Positions 1-7,491 are shown, numbered from the stretch's first letter. The stretch is DNA of 17,502 nucleotides from Methanobacteriota archaeon (GCA_005878515.1 VBLZ01000074.1:1-17502); one strand, 5' to 3'. Translations and numbers: made by a program. Notes: generated by a model from the letters alone, not told the origin.

Positions 1-1
1 C

Positions 2-1624
2 CTGATCAAACGCGCGGCCCAGACGGTCGTCACGATCATCGTTGTCCTTGTCCTGATGTTCGTGCTCTTCCGGCTAATGCCCGGCGACCCGGTGTCGTTC
101 CTGATCCAACCCGGGCTCACACCGCAGGAGCGCGATGCGCAACGCGTCGCGTATGGCTTCGCCCGCTGGGAAAATGCTCCGGGTGTCTTCAAGACCGGGA
201 GCTTCGCCGTGCCCGACCCCGGCTTGTACTCCGTCACGATCGACGTGCGCGACTCGAAAGGGAACACCGTGAGTCTCCACGCCGCCTACGTCGACCCGAA
301 AGTCTTCCCTCCGGGCAGCCCGATCTTCCTCCGTGGATTGAGTGCCGAACCGTCGCAGCACGTCCTGGACGGGGACGCGGTCAACCTGTCCGTTCGGCCG
401 CTCACGTCGGTGCCGACCGACCTCTCGACGTTCGAAGCGTGGGCTCTCGTCACGTCTCCGTTGGGCCCGGTAACGAATGTGACCCTGACGTACTCAGGCG
501 GTCTGTTCACCGGGAGCTACACTCCCGCGACGAACGGAGTCTACCCCGTCGAATTCAACGTCCGAAACCCGGCGACTGGAGACCTCGCGTACGCGCCGTT
601 TGGATTTGCCGCAAATCCGGTCGACATCTCCCCGTTTTCGTACGTGACCAATGAGGATCCTCGCGGCGCGATCTTCACGGCTCCGATCGCGTACACACGG
701 ACGGCGGCAGACGTTGAGGTCATCGTGCGATCGTCACAAGGGGACCTTGGCGATCTCGTGGGACGCGTCCTGACTCCTCGAGGCGCCGCAAACGAGTTCG
801 CCCTCAACCATCCCCTCGTCGCCGTCGACCGACCCGTATGGGAAGAGTTCTGGTACTACCTGGCCGGAATGCTGACGGGGAACTTCGGCAACTCGTTCCA
901 GACCGGCCGGCCCGTGAGCTCGGAAATCCGAGAGCGAGTCGGACCCACGCTCCTCCTTTTCGGCACCGCAACGATCATCTCCGTCCTCATCGGCATCGGC
1001 GGAGGGGTCCTCCTTGCGTGGTTCCGGGGATCCCGCGGAGAAATCGCGGCGATCGTATCGAGCCTGTTCTTCTACTCGATGCCGATCTTCTGGTTCGGAA
1101 TCATCCTCCTCTTTGTCTTTGCGTACACCTTGAAACTCTTTCCGTTCGGTGGCATCGGCGGCGTCGACTCGTTTGGGAACTCGCTCACCGGATTCGCCTG
1201 GGCCGGAGACGTTTTGTGGCACATGGCCCTGCCGCTCGCCAACCTCGTCATCCTGAATTTCGCGGGATACGTCCTCCTGATGCGAAACTCCTTGCTCGAG
1301 GTGCTCGGCGAGGACTTCGTGACGGTCGCGCGGGCGAAGGGACTCAAGGAACGGACCGTCATGTACAAGCACGCGGCCCGAAATGCGATGCTTCCGGTGA
1401 CGACGGTCACCGCCATCGCGATGGCCACGGTGATCAGCGGTGGCGTCCTGACCGAGACGATCTTCTCCTGGCCGGGGATGGGATTCTACTTCGTCGCGCG
1501 CACCCTGGGACAGGACTTCCCCGCGGTCCAGGGAGCGTTCTTCATCCTCGCCCTGCTGACGGTCCTCGGTAACGTCGTCGCCGACGTCGCGTACGCGTAC
1601 CTGGACCCGAGGGTTCGATTGTAA
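2..1624 (+). CDS. dppB: Dipeptide/oligopeptide ABC transporter permease, DppB-like, with Ig-like extracellular insert (5' partial)
   Basis: Membrane subunit of a peptide importer (BPD_transp_1 family). The frame is open to the left edge, and the codons before the first ATG (56) encode LIKRAAQTVVTIIVVLVLMF, the usual basic start plus first helix, so the true start lies just outside the window and ATG 56 is internal. The family motif RLMPGDP follows. The core resumes at about 827 with DRPVWEEFWYYL, GNFGNSF and RPVSSEIRERVGPT, followed by about five further helices. The ATPase-contact (EAA) loop EDFVTVARAKGL is at about 1309-1345. Codons 161-820 (about 220 residues) are absent from ordinary DppB. 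They split the stretch TPQERDAQRVAYGF...DRPVWEEF and look like two Ig-like beta-sandwiches. The loop position predicts an extracellular location. The stop overlaps the next start (TAATG at 1622-1626). The family call is firm. The substrate is inferred. Confidence 0.93.
   Translation: MIKRAAQTVVTIIVVLVLMFVLFRLMPGDPVSFLIQPGLTPQERDAQRVAYGFARWENAPGVFKTGSFAVPDPGLYSVTIDVRDSKGNTVSLHAAYVDPKVFPPGSPIFLRGLSAEPSQHVLDGDAVNLSVRPLTSVPTDLSTFEAWALVTSPLGPVTNVTLTYSGGLFTGSYTPATNGVYPVEFNVRNPATGDLAYAPFGFAANPVDISPFSYVTNEDPRGAIFTAPIAYTRTAADVEVIVRSSQGDLGDLVGRVLTPRGAANEFALNHPLVAVDRPVWEEFWYYLAGMLTGNFGNSFQTGRPVSSEIRERVGPTLLLFGTATIISVLIGIGGGVLLAWFRGSRGEIAAIVSSLFFYSMPIFWFGIILLFVFAYTLKLFPFGGIGGVDSFGNSLTGFAWAGDVLWHMALPLANLVILNFAGYVLLMRNSLLEVLGEDFVTVARAKGLKERTVMYKHAARNAMLPVTTVTAIAMATVISGGVLTETIFSWPGMGFYFVARTLGQDFPAVQGAFFILALLTVLGNVVADVAYAYLDPRVRL
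161..820 (+). other. Ig-like domain insertion within the DppB-like permease
   Basis: About 220 residues interrupt the first extracytoplasmic loop of the permease. Two stretches have the alternating hydrophobic pattern and glycine turns of Ig-like or macroglobulin-like sandwiches: PDPGLYSVTIDVRDSKGNTV near 215-276, and TLTYSGGLFTGSYTPATNGV near 484-543, followed by YPVEFNV. N-glycosylation sequons (NLS, NVT) occur within it. No membrane helix is visible. The exact fold is inferred from pattern only. Confidence 0.7.
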
Positions 1625-3924
1625 TGGTCGATTGGGACCTCGCGAAGGAACGCCTTCGAGCCTATCGTCGGAACCTTGCCAACACCTGGGCACTCTTCAA
1701 GGAGAGCCGCATCGGAGTCGTCGGGATTGGGATCATGATCGTCTTCGTCATCCTCGCGGCCCTCGCTCCATATCTCGGACTCCGCGACCCCATCTATTGG
1801 CGCGCGCCATCGGAGGATGTCATCGCGCTCGACACCTACTGGCAAGCCGACACGTCGAGCTTTCTGTTCCGCGCAGGCGATCCGATCCAATCGCAGGTCG
1901 CGATCCGCGTGATCCCGCGCGCGACCGATCCGCGGGCGGACCGCCTGTACGCGGCATCGGGTAACAAGCTCCTCGCTATCAATCCCGCGGCCGGAGGATC
2001 GAAGGGATGGACCGGCCCGGACCAAACCGCCGCGTTCACGACCCCGACGGAAATCACGGCCGGACCGGTGGCGGTGAATTTCGGCAGCAAGACGAATCCG
2101 GCGTACCTCGACCTTGTCGTATACCTGGGGACATCGGATGGAACCTTCTATGCATTGAATGACAGCGCCGTCGAATTCGACGGCGATACCCCCTTGCCCG
2201 GAGGACCGGATGTCACGACGCGGTCGGTGGTCGGGAGCGTGACTTCGATCGCCGTCTGGTCGGAGCCCACGGATGACCCGGCGCCGGCCCGACATCTCGG
2301 CGAATCCGTTTTCGTCGGGACTTCGGAGGGACACCTGTACGCGTTCGCCGCGTCGAACTTGTCCTTGATATGGGAGCAGTCGTTCGGACCGGGAATTCCG
2401 ATTCGCATGGCGTCCGGGCCGATGAATCCGCCGGCGAATCCCAGTTATTCCCCCGCGCTCACCGAAGACGGTCAACAGCTGTTCCTGAATGCCGGCGACT
2501 GGCAGTCCGTGTACACCCGGAACGGCACGTTGGCATGGACGGGATTTCCGGTGAGCACACCTTGGACCTCCGCACCGGTTGTTGGGCTCCCGTCGATCCT
2601 GGCGGACGGCAGTTTCGGCGAGCTCGCATACGCGGCCTCCGACGACGGATGGCTCTTTGCTCGCAAGATCGCGACGGGCGCGCCGTACGCACCCTGGGAG
2701 TCGTCCCCCGCCGCCCAACTGCACCCGAGCGGCAGTCGGACCATCCCGGTCATGGAGACGGTCTCGCAGCGGGATCCCGGACCTCTCTCGTCTCCGTTCA
2801 TCGATTCGACGACGGTCTACGTGACGTCCGGCTCGGGGATCCTGTACTCGATCGCCCGGGACGCGGTGGGTACGCTGTCCGCAGGGACCGTGAAGTGGCG
2901 CTTCGCCGACAAGGTCGTCCGAGAGCGAGGGTTCCGGTTCACCGCCCCGCCGGCCCTGGCCGTCGCCCAACGAATCATCTTTGGTGTCGGCGTCGACTCG
3001 AAGGGGACACCCGATCCCGCGGACGACACGGGAATTGTGTACAGCCTGTCCGAGGTCGGCGACCTGCTGTGGCGCAAGGACTTCAACGGCACGCTCGCTG
3101 CGTCGCCCTCAATCTGGACCACGCAAGTCGGCGCCCAACTCAACATTCCGAATGTCTGGCTCGGCACGGGGAGAGGATGGGTCTATGCGATTTCCTCGAC
3201 CGGCAAGTACCTCGCCCCGCTGCCGCCCGGAACCTATCCGTCCGGCAACCAATACCTCTGGGGCACGGACCTCCAAGGCCGGGACATCTTCAGCCAGTTC
3301 ATCTGGGGCTCGCGAATCGCCCTCATCGTGGGCTTCTCCGTTGCTCTCCTGACCGTTGGCATCGGCCTCGTGGTCGGACTCGTCGCGGGCTACCTGGGCC
3401 GCAAGACGGACATCGTCCTCATGCGATTCACAGACGTCATCCTCGTCCTCCCGCTCCTGCCGCTCCTCATCATCCTCGCCGCCGTCCTCGGCTCGAGCAT
3501 TTGGAACATCATCCTCGTCATCGCGCTTCTGTCATGGCCCGGCACGGCGCGGGTCATTCGGTCCGAAGTCCTCAGCCTCAAGGAGCGCCCGTACATCCAG
3601 TCGGCGCGAGTGACCGGAGCGAGCAGCGTCCGAATCATGTTCCGACACTTGACGCCGAACGTCATGCCGCTCGTGTTCCTTTACATGACGTTCGCGGTAA
3701 GCGGCGCGATCCTCCTCGAGGCGGCTCTCAGCTTCATCGGCCTTGGGGATCCGAACACCCCGAGCTGGGGTCAGATGCTGTCGACGGTCCAGCAGGCGGA
3801 CCTGCTCCGAGCGTACTGGTGGCTCCTCCCGCCGGGGCTCGGGATCACGGTCCTCTCGCTCGCGTTCTTCCTCACCGGTCGAGCGTTCGAGCAGATCATC
3901 AACCCCCGCCTGCGGACGAGGTGA
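1624..3924 (+). CDS. dppC: Dipeptide/oligopeptide ABC transporter permease, DppC-like, with beta-propeller insert
   Basis: Second membrane subunit of the peptide importer, 766 residues where DppC is usually about 300. The ATG overlaps the upstream stop by one base. Residues 30-54 form helix 1 (RIGVVGIGIMIVFVILAALA). The conserved DppC core resumes at residue 547 with GTDLQGRDIFSQFIWGSRIA and has about five more helices. The EAA loop contains ERPYIQSARVTGASSVRIMF, and the family ending AALSFIGLGDPNTPSWG is intact, so the transport core looks functional. Residues of about 70-530 are an inserted soluble domain made of repeated units such as VYLGTSDGTFYAL, VFVGTSEGHLYAF and VWLGTGRGWVYAI, typical of PQQ/WD-like propellers. 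It sits in the extracytoplasmic loop after helix 1, the same place as the DppB insert. It ends 7 bases before the DppD-like start. The propeller's ligand is unknown. Confidence 0.94.
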   Translation: MVDWDLAKERLRAYRRNLANTWALFKESRIGVVGIGIMIVFVILAALAPYLGLRDPIYWRAPSEDVIALDTYWQADTSSFLFRAGDPIQSQVAIRVIPRATDPRADRLYAASGNKLLAINPAAGGSKGWTGPDQTAAFTTPTEITAGPVAVNFGSKTNPAYLDLVVYLGTSDGTFYALNDSAVEFDGDTPLPGGPDVTTRSVVGSVTSIAVWSEPTDDPAPARHLGESVFVGTSEGHLYAFAASNLSLIWEQSFGPGIPIRMASGPMNPPANPSYSPALTEDGQQLFLNAGDWQSVYTRNGTLAWTGFPVSTPWTSAPVVGLPSILADGSFGELAYAASDDGWLFARKIATGAPYAPWESSPAAQLHPSGSRTIPVMETVSQRDPGPLSSPFIDSTTVYVTSGSGILYSIARDAVGTLSAGTVKWRFADKVVRERGFRFTAPPALAVAQRIIFGVGVDSKGTPDPADDTGIVYSLSEVGDLLWRKDFNGTLAASPSIWTTQVGAQLNIPNVWLGTGRGWVYAISSTGKYLAPLPPGTYPSGNQYLWGTDLQGRDIFSQFIWGSRIALIVGFSVALLTVGIGLVVGLVAGYLGRKTDIVLMRFTDVILVLPLLPLLIILAAVLGSSIWNIILVIALLSWPGTARVIRSEVLSLKERPYIQSARVTGASSVRIMFRHLTPNVMPLVFLYMTFAVSGAILLEAALSFIGLGDPNTPSWGQMLSTVQQADLLRAYWWLLPPGLGITVLSLAFFLTGRAFEQIINPRLRTR
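1831..3240 (+). repeat. PQQ/WD-like beta-propeller repeats inserted in the DppC-like permease
   Basis: About eight degenerate repeat units can be read in the permease frame. The cores are RLYAASGNKLLAI, VVYLGTSDGTFYAL, VFVGTSEGHLYAF, LFLNAGDWQSVYT, LAYAASDDGWLFA, VYVTSGSGILYSI, IIFGVGVDSKG...GIVYSL and VWLGTGRGWVYAI. They are spaced roughly 50-60 residues apart and several are followed by W (IWEQSFG, LAWTGFP, VKWRFAD, LLWRKDF). This is the G-x-hydrophobic-Y-A-hydrophobic...W pattern of PQQ-like blades. Eight blades would close a standard propeller. The blade count is by eye. Confidence 0.8.
3918..3924 (+). promoter_or_regulatory. Shine-Dalgarno site deciding the DppD-like start
   Basis: GAGGTGA matches the archaeal anti-Shine-Dalgarno core. 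It overlaps the TGA stop of the upstream permease and lies 7 bases before GTG 3932. This supports that GTG rather than start codons further upstream, which would overlap the permease C-terminus. Confidence 0.7.
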
Positions 3925-3931
3925 ACACACG

Positions 3932-5200
3932 GTGGCGCTCCTCGAAATCCGGAATCTGCGAACGTACTACCGCGTTCGCAAAGGCGAGGTAAAGGCCGTC
4001 GACGGGGTCAATTTCACAGCGGACCGCAGCAAGACTGTCGGACTCGTTGGCGAATCGGGGTGCGGCAAGACGACCTTGGCCTTCGGCATTTTGCAAATCC
4101 TCCCCTCGAACGCGCGGATTGTCACGGGCGAAGTGCGCGTGGCGGGCGAGCTCGTCTTCCGTGCACCTCTCACGCACGAGCTGAAGTTCCTCCTCGAGCA
4201 GGACGGACTCGGGGACGCCGTTCAGGACATGTTGGCGATGCGCGCAGCTGGTATGCAGGCGGACAAAGCCTCGACGGCCGCCAACGAGCTGATGCCGATC
4301 CTCCAGCAGGAGGCTTCCCTGATCGAGGACGCCCAGCAAATGATCGCGAACGGTCAGGCGGACCCTGAGGCACTGAAGCGGGACTTGCTCGACCTCGCCG
4401 AGCGACGCGAGCGCGCATGGAACCGTGGTTTCACCCGCCGCGCGATCCAACGGTCCCAGCGGAATCGCATGCAGACGATGCGATGGTCCCAGGTCTCGAT
4501 GATCTTTCAAGGCGCGATGAACGCCTTCAACCCGGTGTATCGAGTTGGCGACCAGATCGAGGAAGCCCTCGAGGCCCACATGGACATGACATCCGAGCAA
4601 CGCCAGGCTCGGATTCAGGAACTGTTCAAGCTCGTCGGCATGACCGCGGATCGGTCGGAAGGATATCCGCACGAGTTCTCCGGCGGGATGAAGCAGCGCG
4701 CGATGATCGCGATGGCGCTCGCCTGCAAGCCGGACCTGATCATCGCGGACGAACCCACGACGGCCCTCGACGTAATCATGCAGGACCGCATTTTGGGAGA
4801 GATCCGCGATTTGCAGCGGGAGCTCGACCTCGCGATGATGATCATCACGCACGACATTTCCGTCGTCGCGGAAGTCTCCGACCGCATCGTGATCATGTAC
4901 GCGGGCGAGATCGTAGAAGAGGGGACGACGGAGAGTGTCTTTGAACGGCCCTCGCATCCATACGCGCTCGGCCTCCTCGAGGCGTTTCCGAGCGTGAAGG
5001 GCCCCAAGAAAAAACTTAGGGCGATTCCCGGATCGCCGCCGGACCTCGTCAACCCGCCGACCGGATGCCGCTTCCACCCGCGCTGTCGATTTGCCCAGGA
5101 CATCTGCACGCGGGAGCGTCCCGAACTCATCGAGGTCGATACGGGCCATCGCTCCCGTTGCCACTTCGCGAAGGAAATATTCTCTGGGAGCCTTGCATGA
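3932..5200 (+). CDS. dppD: Dipeptide/oligopeptide ABC transporter ATP-binding protein, DppD-like
   Basis: Cytoplasmic ATPase, 422 residues, driving peptide import through the two upstream permeases. GTG 3932 is chosen because homology begins there (VALLEIRNLRTYY) and an SD site precedes it. Longer in-frame starts lie inside the permease gene. Walker A GESGCGKTT is at residues 40-48, Q-loop Gln193 is in MIFQGAMNAFNP, the signature FSGGMKQR is at 249-256, Walker B IIADEP has D273/E274, and the switch His is H307. The C-terminal oligopeptide-transporter domain has four cysteines (CRFHPRCRFAQDIC, then SRCHF). A comparable cysteine set binds an iron-sulfur cluster in some DppD proteins. Walker A to Q-loop is about 147 residues, some 85 longer than usual, because of a segment rich in Ala, Gln, Glu and Arg at about 80-180 that looks helical. 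The stop overlaps the next start (ATGA). Confidence 0.95.
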   Translation: MALLEIRNLRTYYRVRKGEVKAVDGVNFTADRSKTVGLVGESGCGKTTLAFGILQILPSNARIVTGEVRVAGELVFRAPLTHELKFLLEQDGLGDAVQDMLAMRAAGMQADKASTAANELMPILQQEASLIEDAQQMIANGQADPEALKRDLLDLAERRERAWNRGFTRRAIQRSQRNRMQTMRWSQVSMIFQGAMNAFNPVYRVGDQIEEALEAHMDMTSEQRQARIQELFKLVGMTADRSEGYPHEFSGGMKQRAMIAMALACKPDLIIADEPTTALDVIMQDRILGEIRDLQRELDLAMMIITHDISVVAEVSDRIVIMYAGEIVEEGTTESVFERPSHPYALGLLEAFPSVKGPKKKLRAIPGSPPDLVNPPTGCRFHPRCRFAQDICTRERPELIEVDTGHRSRCHFAKEIFSGSLA

Positions 5201-6255
5201 CGGAGGATGGCGCCGTCTGGGACGTGCGTGGGCTCCGGAAGCTCTTCCCGCTGAAGGCCGGATTGTTGGACGCGCTCCGAGGGAGGGAGAAACAAGTCCA
5301 CGCCGTCGACGGGATCGATTTCTCGATCGAGCGGAGCGAAATCCTCGGGATCGTCGGAGAGTCGGGCTGTGGGAAGACGACGACCGGTCGCCTCCTGGTG
5401 AAGTTGGAGGAGCCCACAGAGGGCCAGCTCCTCTTCCACGGCAACGACATCGCGCCCCTGAAGGGAGCGCCCCTGAAGGACTTCCGACGCCGCGTTCAGA
5501 TGATCTTCCAGGATCCCTACGAGTCGCTCAACCCGCGGTTCACCGTGATGGACGCGGTCGCGGAGCCGCTGACGGTACACGGCGTGACGGATTCCCTGGA
5601 GGATCGAGAAGACCTGATCGCGAAGGCGCTCGAGCACGCCGAACTTGCGCCGGCGTCCGACTTCATGTACCGGTATCCGCACGAGCTGAGCGGCGGGCAG
5701 CGGCAACGGGTCGCGATTGCGCGGGCGATCGTCCTCCAGCCGGAGTTCATCGTGGCGGACGAGCCCGTGTCCATGCTCGACGTCTCGATCCGCGCGGGGG
5801 TCATGAATCTCCTGCTCCAACTCCGCGATGAGTTCCGGCTCACCCTGGTGTTCATCTCCCACGACGTCGGGGTCACTCGGTACATGTCCGACCGGATTGC
5901 GGTGATGTACCTGGGGCGAATCGTCGAGCTCGGGAAAGCGGAGGAGGTAATCGCTCAGCCACTCCATCCGTACACCCAGGCGCTTCTCACATCCGTCCCG
6001 GTGCCGGATCCGAAATTCCAGCGCGGCCGTGCGAAGATCCAGGGAGAGCTGCCCAGCCCGATCGACCTTCCGACCGGATGCACGTTCCATCCACGCTGCC
6101 CGTACGCGCAGGAGATCTGCAAGACGACGAAGCCCGAGTTGCGGGAGATCGTCCCAGGCCATTTCGCGGAATGCCATTTCGCCGGAGAAGTCGGATTGTC
6201 CTCGGGCGCGCCTCCCGTGGCTGCGGCCATGCCTGGCGGGGGGCCACCGGGATGA
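5197..6255 (+). CDS. dppF: Dipeptide/oligopeptide ABC transporter ATP-binding protein, DppF-like
   Basis: Second ATPase of the importer, 352 residues, expected to pair with the DppD-like subunit. ATG 5197 overlaps the upstream TGA (ATGA), and the usual N-terminus WDVRGLRKLFPLKAG follows at once. Upstream in-frame ATGs would run through the end of the DppD-like gene. Walker A GESGCGKTT is at residues 54-62, Q-loop Q105 is in MIFQDPYESLNP, the signature LSGGQRQR is at 164-171, Walker B VADEP has D188/E189, and the switch His is H222. Length and motif spacing are normal, unlike the DppD-like partner. The C-terminal domain has the same cysteine pattern (CTFHPRCPYAQEIC, then ECHF), followed by a low-complexity Ala/Pro/Gly tail. 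It shares ATGA with the next gene, so five consecutive genes look translationally coupled or nearly so. Confidence 0.95.
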   Translation: MTEDGAVWDVRGLRKLFPLKAGLLDALRGREKQVHAVDGIDFSIERSEILGIVGESGCGKTTTGRLLVKLEEPTEGQLLFHGNDIAPLKGAPLKDFRRRVQMIFQDPYESLNPRFTVMDAVAEPLTVHGVTDSLEDREDLIAKALEHAELAPASDFMYRYPHELSGGQRQRVAIARAIVLQPEFIVADEPVSMLDVSIRAGVMNLLLQLRDEFRLTLVFISHDVGVTRYMSDRIAVMYLGRIVELGKAEEVIAQPLHPYTQALLTSVPVPDPKFQRGRAKIQGELPSPIDLPTGCTFHPRCPYAQEICKTTKPELREIVPGHFAECHFAGEVGLSSGAPPVAAAMPGGGPPG

Positions 6256-6830
6256 CATGGTTCGCAAAGGCCGCGGCGGTGTTCGTCGCGGTTCTCGCGG
6301 TGGTCGGCGCGGTCGCGTGGGTGAACTTCGTGGACCGGTACGTTGCCGCGAGCGACGCGCGGATGCAGATCCCCGGAAACGTCGGCTACCACGATGTCAC
6401 GATCCCGGCAATCACGTCTCCGGATCAAAACGTGACCGTCGGCGTGTTGTTCGAGCTCCGTAACCCGTCTGGCATCGCAATCGACATCATGCATATTTCG
6501 TACCGGCTCTACATGGACAACCTCACGGACACTCGCCCGTTCGCGGAGAAGAGCGCCTCGATCTTCGTCGTACCGGGCGGTTTCTTCCCGCCGGGCATCG
6601 GATACGTCGTCGGGCCGCACACCACCGCGCTCGTCTGGGGAAATGCGACGGTCTTCGGCGCGACGCAGCCGACCCAACTCGAGCGCTTGAATGTCACCTT
6701 CGGGGGTCACTATTACCCAATCATCGACGCGTCGCTCGTCTACCGCGTTCACGACACGTCGATCGTCGAGCGCGTGCTCGGGATCGAGTTCCCCACCCCA
6801 CAAGGAGGAATCGTTCCCTATGGATCGTGA
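6252..6830 (+). CDS. Single-helix membrane protein with LEA14/WHy-like ectodomain
   Basis: 192 residues. ATG 6252 overlaps the DppF-like stop. Residues 7-26 form one hydrophobic helix (AAAVFVAVLAVVGAVAWVNF) after a short Lys-containing start, with no lipobox cysteine, so it is an uncleaved anchor or a signal peptide. The remaining part of about 165 residues is soluble and probably extracellular. Residues of about 60-90 (NVTVGVLFELRNPSGIAIDI followed by MHISYRLYMDN) resemble the LEA14/WHy beta-sandwich pattern, where a hydrophobic strand is followed by NP and a second strand. A second strand group (RLNVTFGG, DASLVYRV) supports a beta-rich domain. Such domains are known in archaeal surface proteins, but their role here is not known. 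Its place directly after the ATPases suggests an accessory of the transporter. The fold assignment is by pattern only. Confidence 0.72.
   Translation: MTWFAKAAAVFVAVLAVVGAVAWVNFVDRYVAASDARMQIPGNVGYHDVTIPAITSPDQNVTVGVLFELRNPSGIAIDIMHISYRLYMDNLTDTRPFAEKSASIFVVPGGFFPPGIGYVVGPHTTALVWGNATVFGATQPTQLERLNVTFGGHYYPIIDASLVYRVHDTSIVERVLGIEFPTPQGGIVPYGS
6802..6809 (+). promoter_or_regulatory. Shine-Dalgarno site for the four-helix membrane protein
   Basis: AAGGAGGA lies 10 bases before ATG 6820, inside the 3' end of the preceding gene. It decides this start over upstream in-frame candidates that would overlap the preceding gene more deeply. Confidence 0.7.
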
Positions 6831-7281
6831 GATCGTTCGCCGAGGCCTCATCGAAGCAGTCTTCGTGGTCCTCGCCGGCTTCTCGATGGGAGCGCTCGTC
6901 GTCGTTGCGAACTTCGCCGAGTACGGATTGTGGCTTTCCTTGGACGTCGGAGGGACGATCATCTTCGTGGCGCTCGCCGCAGGGATCGCGATCGGATTGA
7001 GACTGCAGGACGCGGAGCCGCAATTTCTCGTCCTCGCTGGCTTCGTCGCATCGTCCATCGCGATTGTCATCGTCGTGCTCTCGGTCTATGCCCCGGTTTT
7101 CGCGGGGGTTGTCCCAAGTCTCGAAGCGCTCGGTCCTTCGGACTCCGCCCGCGCGGTCATCATCTTCGCCTCGCTGTTCCTGATTCCGATTCACCTCGTC
7201 GGCTGTGTGGCCGGCTACGCGCTCGCCGACTTCCTGGCCCCCGAGGGATTCCGACGCGGCCGAGCCCCCGAGCGCCTTTGA
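6820..7281 (+). CDS. Four-helix integral membrane protein of unknown function
   Basis: 153 residues. ATG 6820 has a strong SD site and overlaps the preceding gene by 11 bases. Four hydrophobic segments are visible: about 11-33 (EAVFVVLAGFSMGALVVVAN), 43-60 (TIIFVALAAGIAIGL), 68-95 (LVLAGFVASSIAIVIVVLSV) and 107-132 (AVIIFASLFLIPIHLVGCVA). The N-terminus MDREIVRRG and the C-terminus RRGRAPERL are basic, so both ends are probably cytoplasmic. I recognise no family or catalytic motif. It closes the run of overlapping genes that starts with the permeases, so co-expression with the peptide transporter is likely. No clear terminator follows it. Confidence 0.75.
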   Translation: MDREIVRRGLIEAVFVVLAGFSMGALVVVANFAEYGLWLSLDVGGTIIFVALAAGIAIGLRLQDAEPQFLVLAGFVASSIAIVIVVLSVYAPVFAGVVPSLEALGPSDSARAVIIFASLFLIPIHLVGCVAGYALADFLAPEGFRRGRAPERL

Positions 7282-7359
7282 GGCACGACTTCGGCTTGGG
7301 GGGACGAGCCCATTAGGACGGTCTTCGAATCACCGATGATGGATAGGAATTACTCGCAG

Positions 7360-7370
7360 TATATAATAAT
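7360..7370 (+). promoter_or_regulatory. Distal TATA-like box upstream of the giant peptidase
   Basis: TATATAATAAT stands out in GC-rich DNA. Its centre is about 25 bases before an in-frame ATG at 7390, the spacing of a leaderless archaeal transcript. It could drive a longer peptidase form with 54 extra N-terminal residues, or simply a long 5' leader. Confidence 0.5.
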
Positions 7371-7439
7371 CATAAGATAATAGTCCTCTATGGAGAAACC
7401 CTCAAGAAAGGGGATCAAGAACCGCTCCGAATACTGCGC

Positions 7440-7464
7440 TCGGTCGCAGGCGTTCGGCGACCGA
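7440..7464 (+). promoter_or_regulatory. 8-bp perfect inverted repeat, possible operator or RNA hairpin
   Basis: TCGGTCGC (7440-7447) and GCGACCGA (7457-7464) are exact reverse complements with a 9-base centre. The repeat lies between the two TATA-like boxes, about 27 bases upstream of the proximal one. It could bind a dimeric regulator, or form a hairpin in a transcript from the distal promoter. No T-tract follows, so it is not a clear terminator. Confidence 0.4.
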
Positions 7465-7491
7465 ATTCGAGGGCCTCGGCAATCTGGGGAA

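Noticed and set aside
56..58. ATG 56 as the start of the DppB-like permease
   Set aside because: The codons before it encode the basic start and most of helix 1, and the frame is open to the window edge.
3743..3931. Upstream ATG extension of the DppD-like gene
   Set aside because: The extra 63 residues are Arg/Ser-rich and overlap the conserved end of the permease. Homology and the SD site begin at GTG 3932.
2370..3992. 540-codon plus-strand frame inside the DppC-like gene
   Set aside because: It is an out-of-frame shadow. The permease frame carries the propeller repeats and the EAA loop, while this frame has no family features.
5065..5196. Upstream ATG extension of the DppF-like gene
   Set aside because: It overlaps the conserved cysteine domain of the DppD-like gene and has no matching N-terminal homology. 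ATG 5197 in an ATGA overlap fits better.
4615..6267. 550-codon minus-strand reading frame (and similar ones at 1486-2970 and 3899-5164)
   Set aside because: They lie opposite well-recognised transporter genes, have Arg/Asp/Gly-rich composition and no recognisable motifs. They are typical shadows in GC-rich coding DNA.
7282..7359. Terminator for the transporter operon
   Set aside because: Only a weak GGCT/AGCC pairing and no T-tract are seen on the plus strand, so read-through into the peptidase cannot be excluded.
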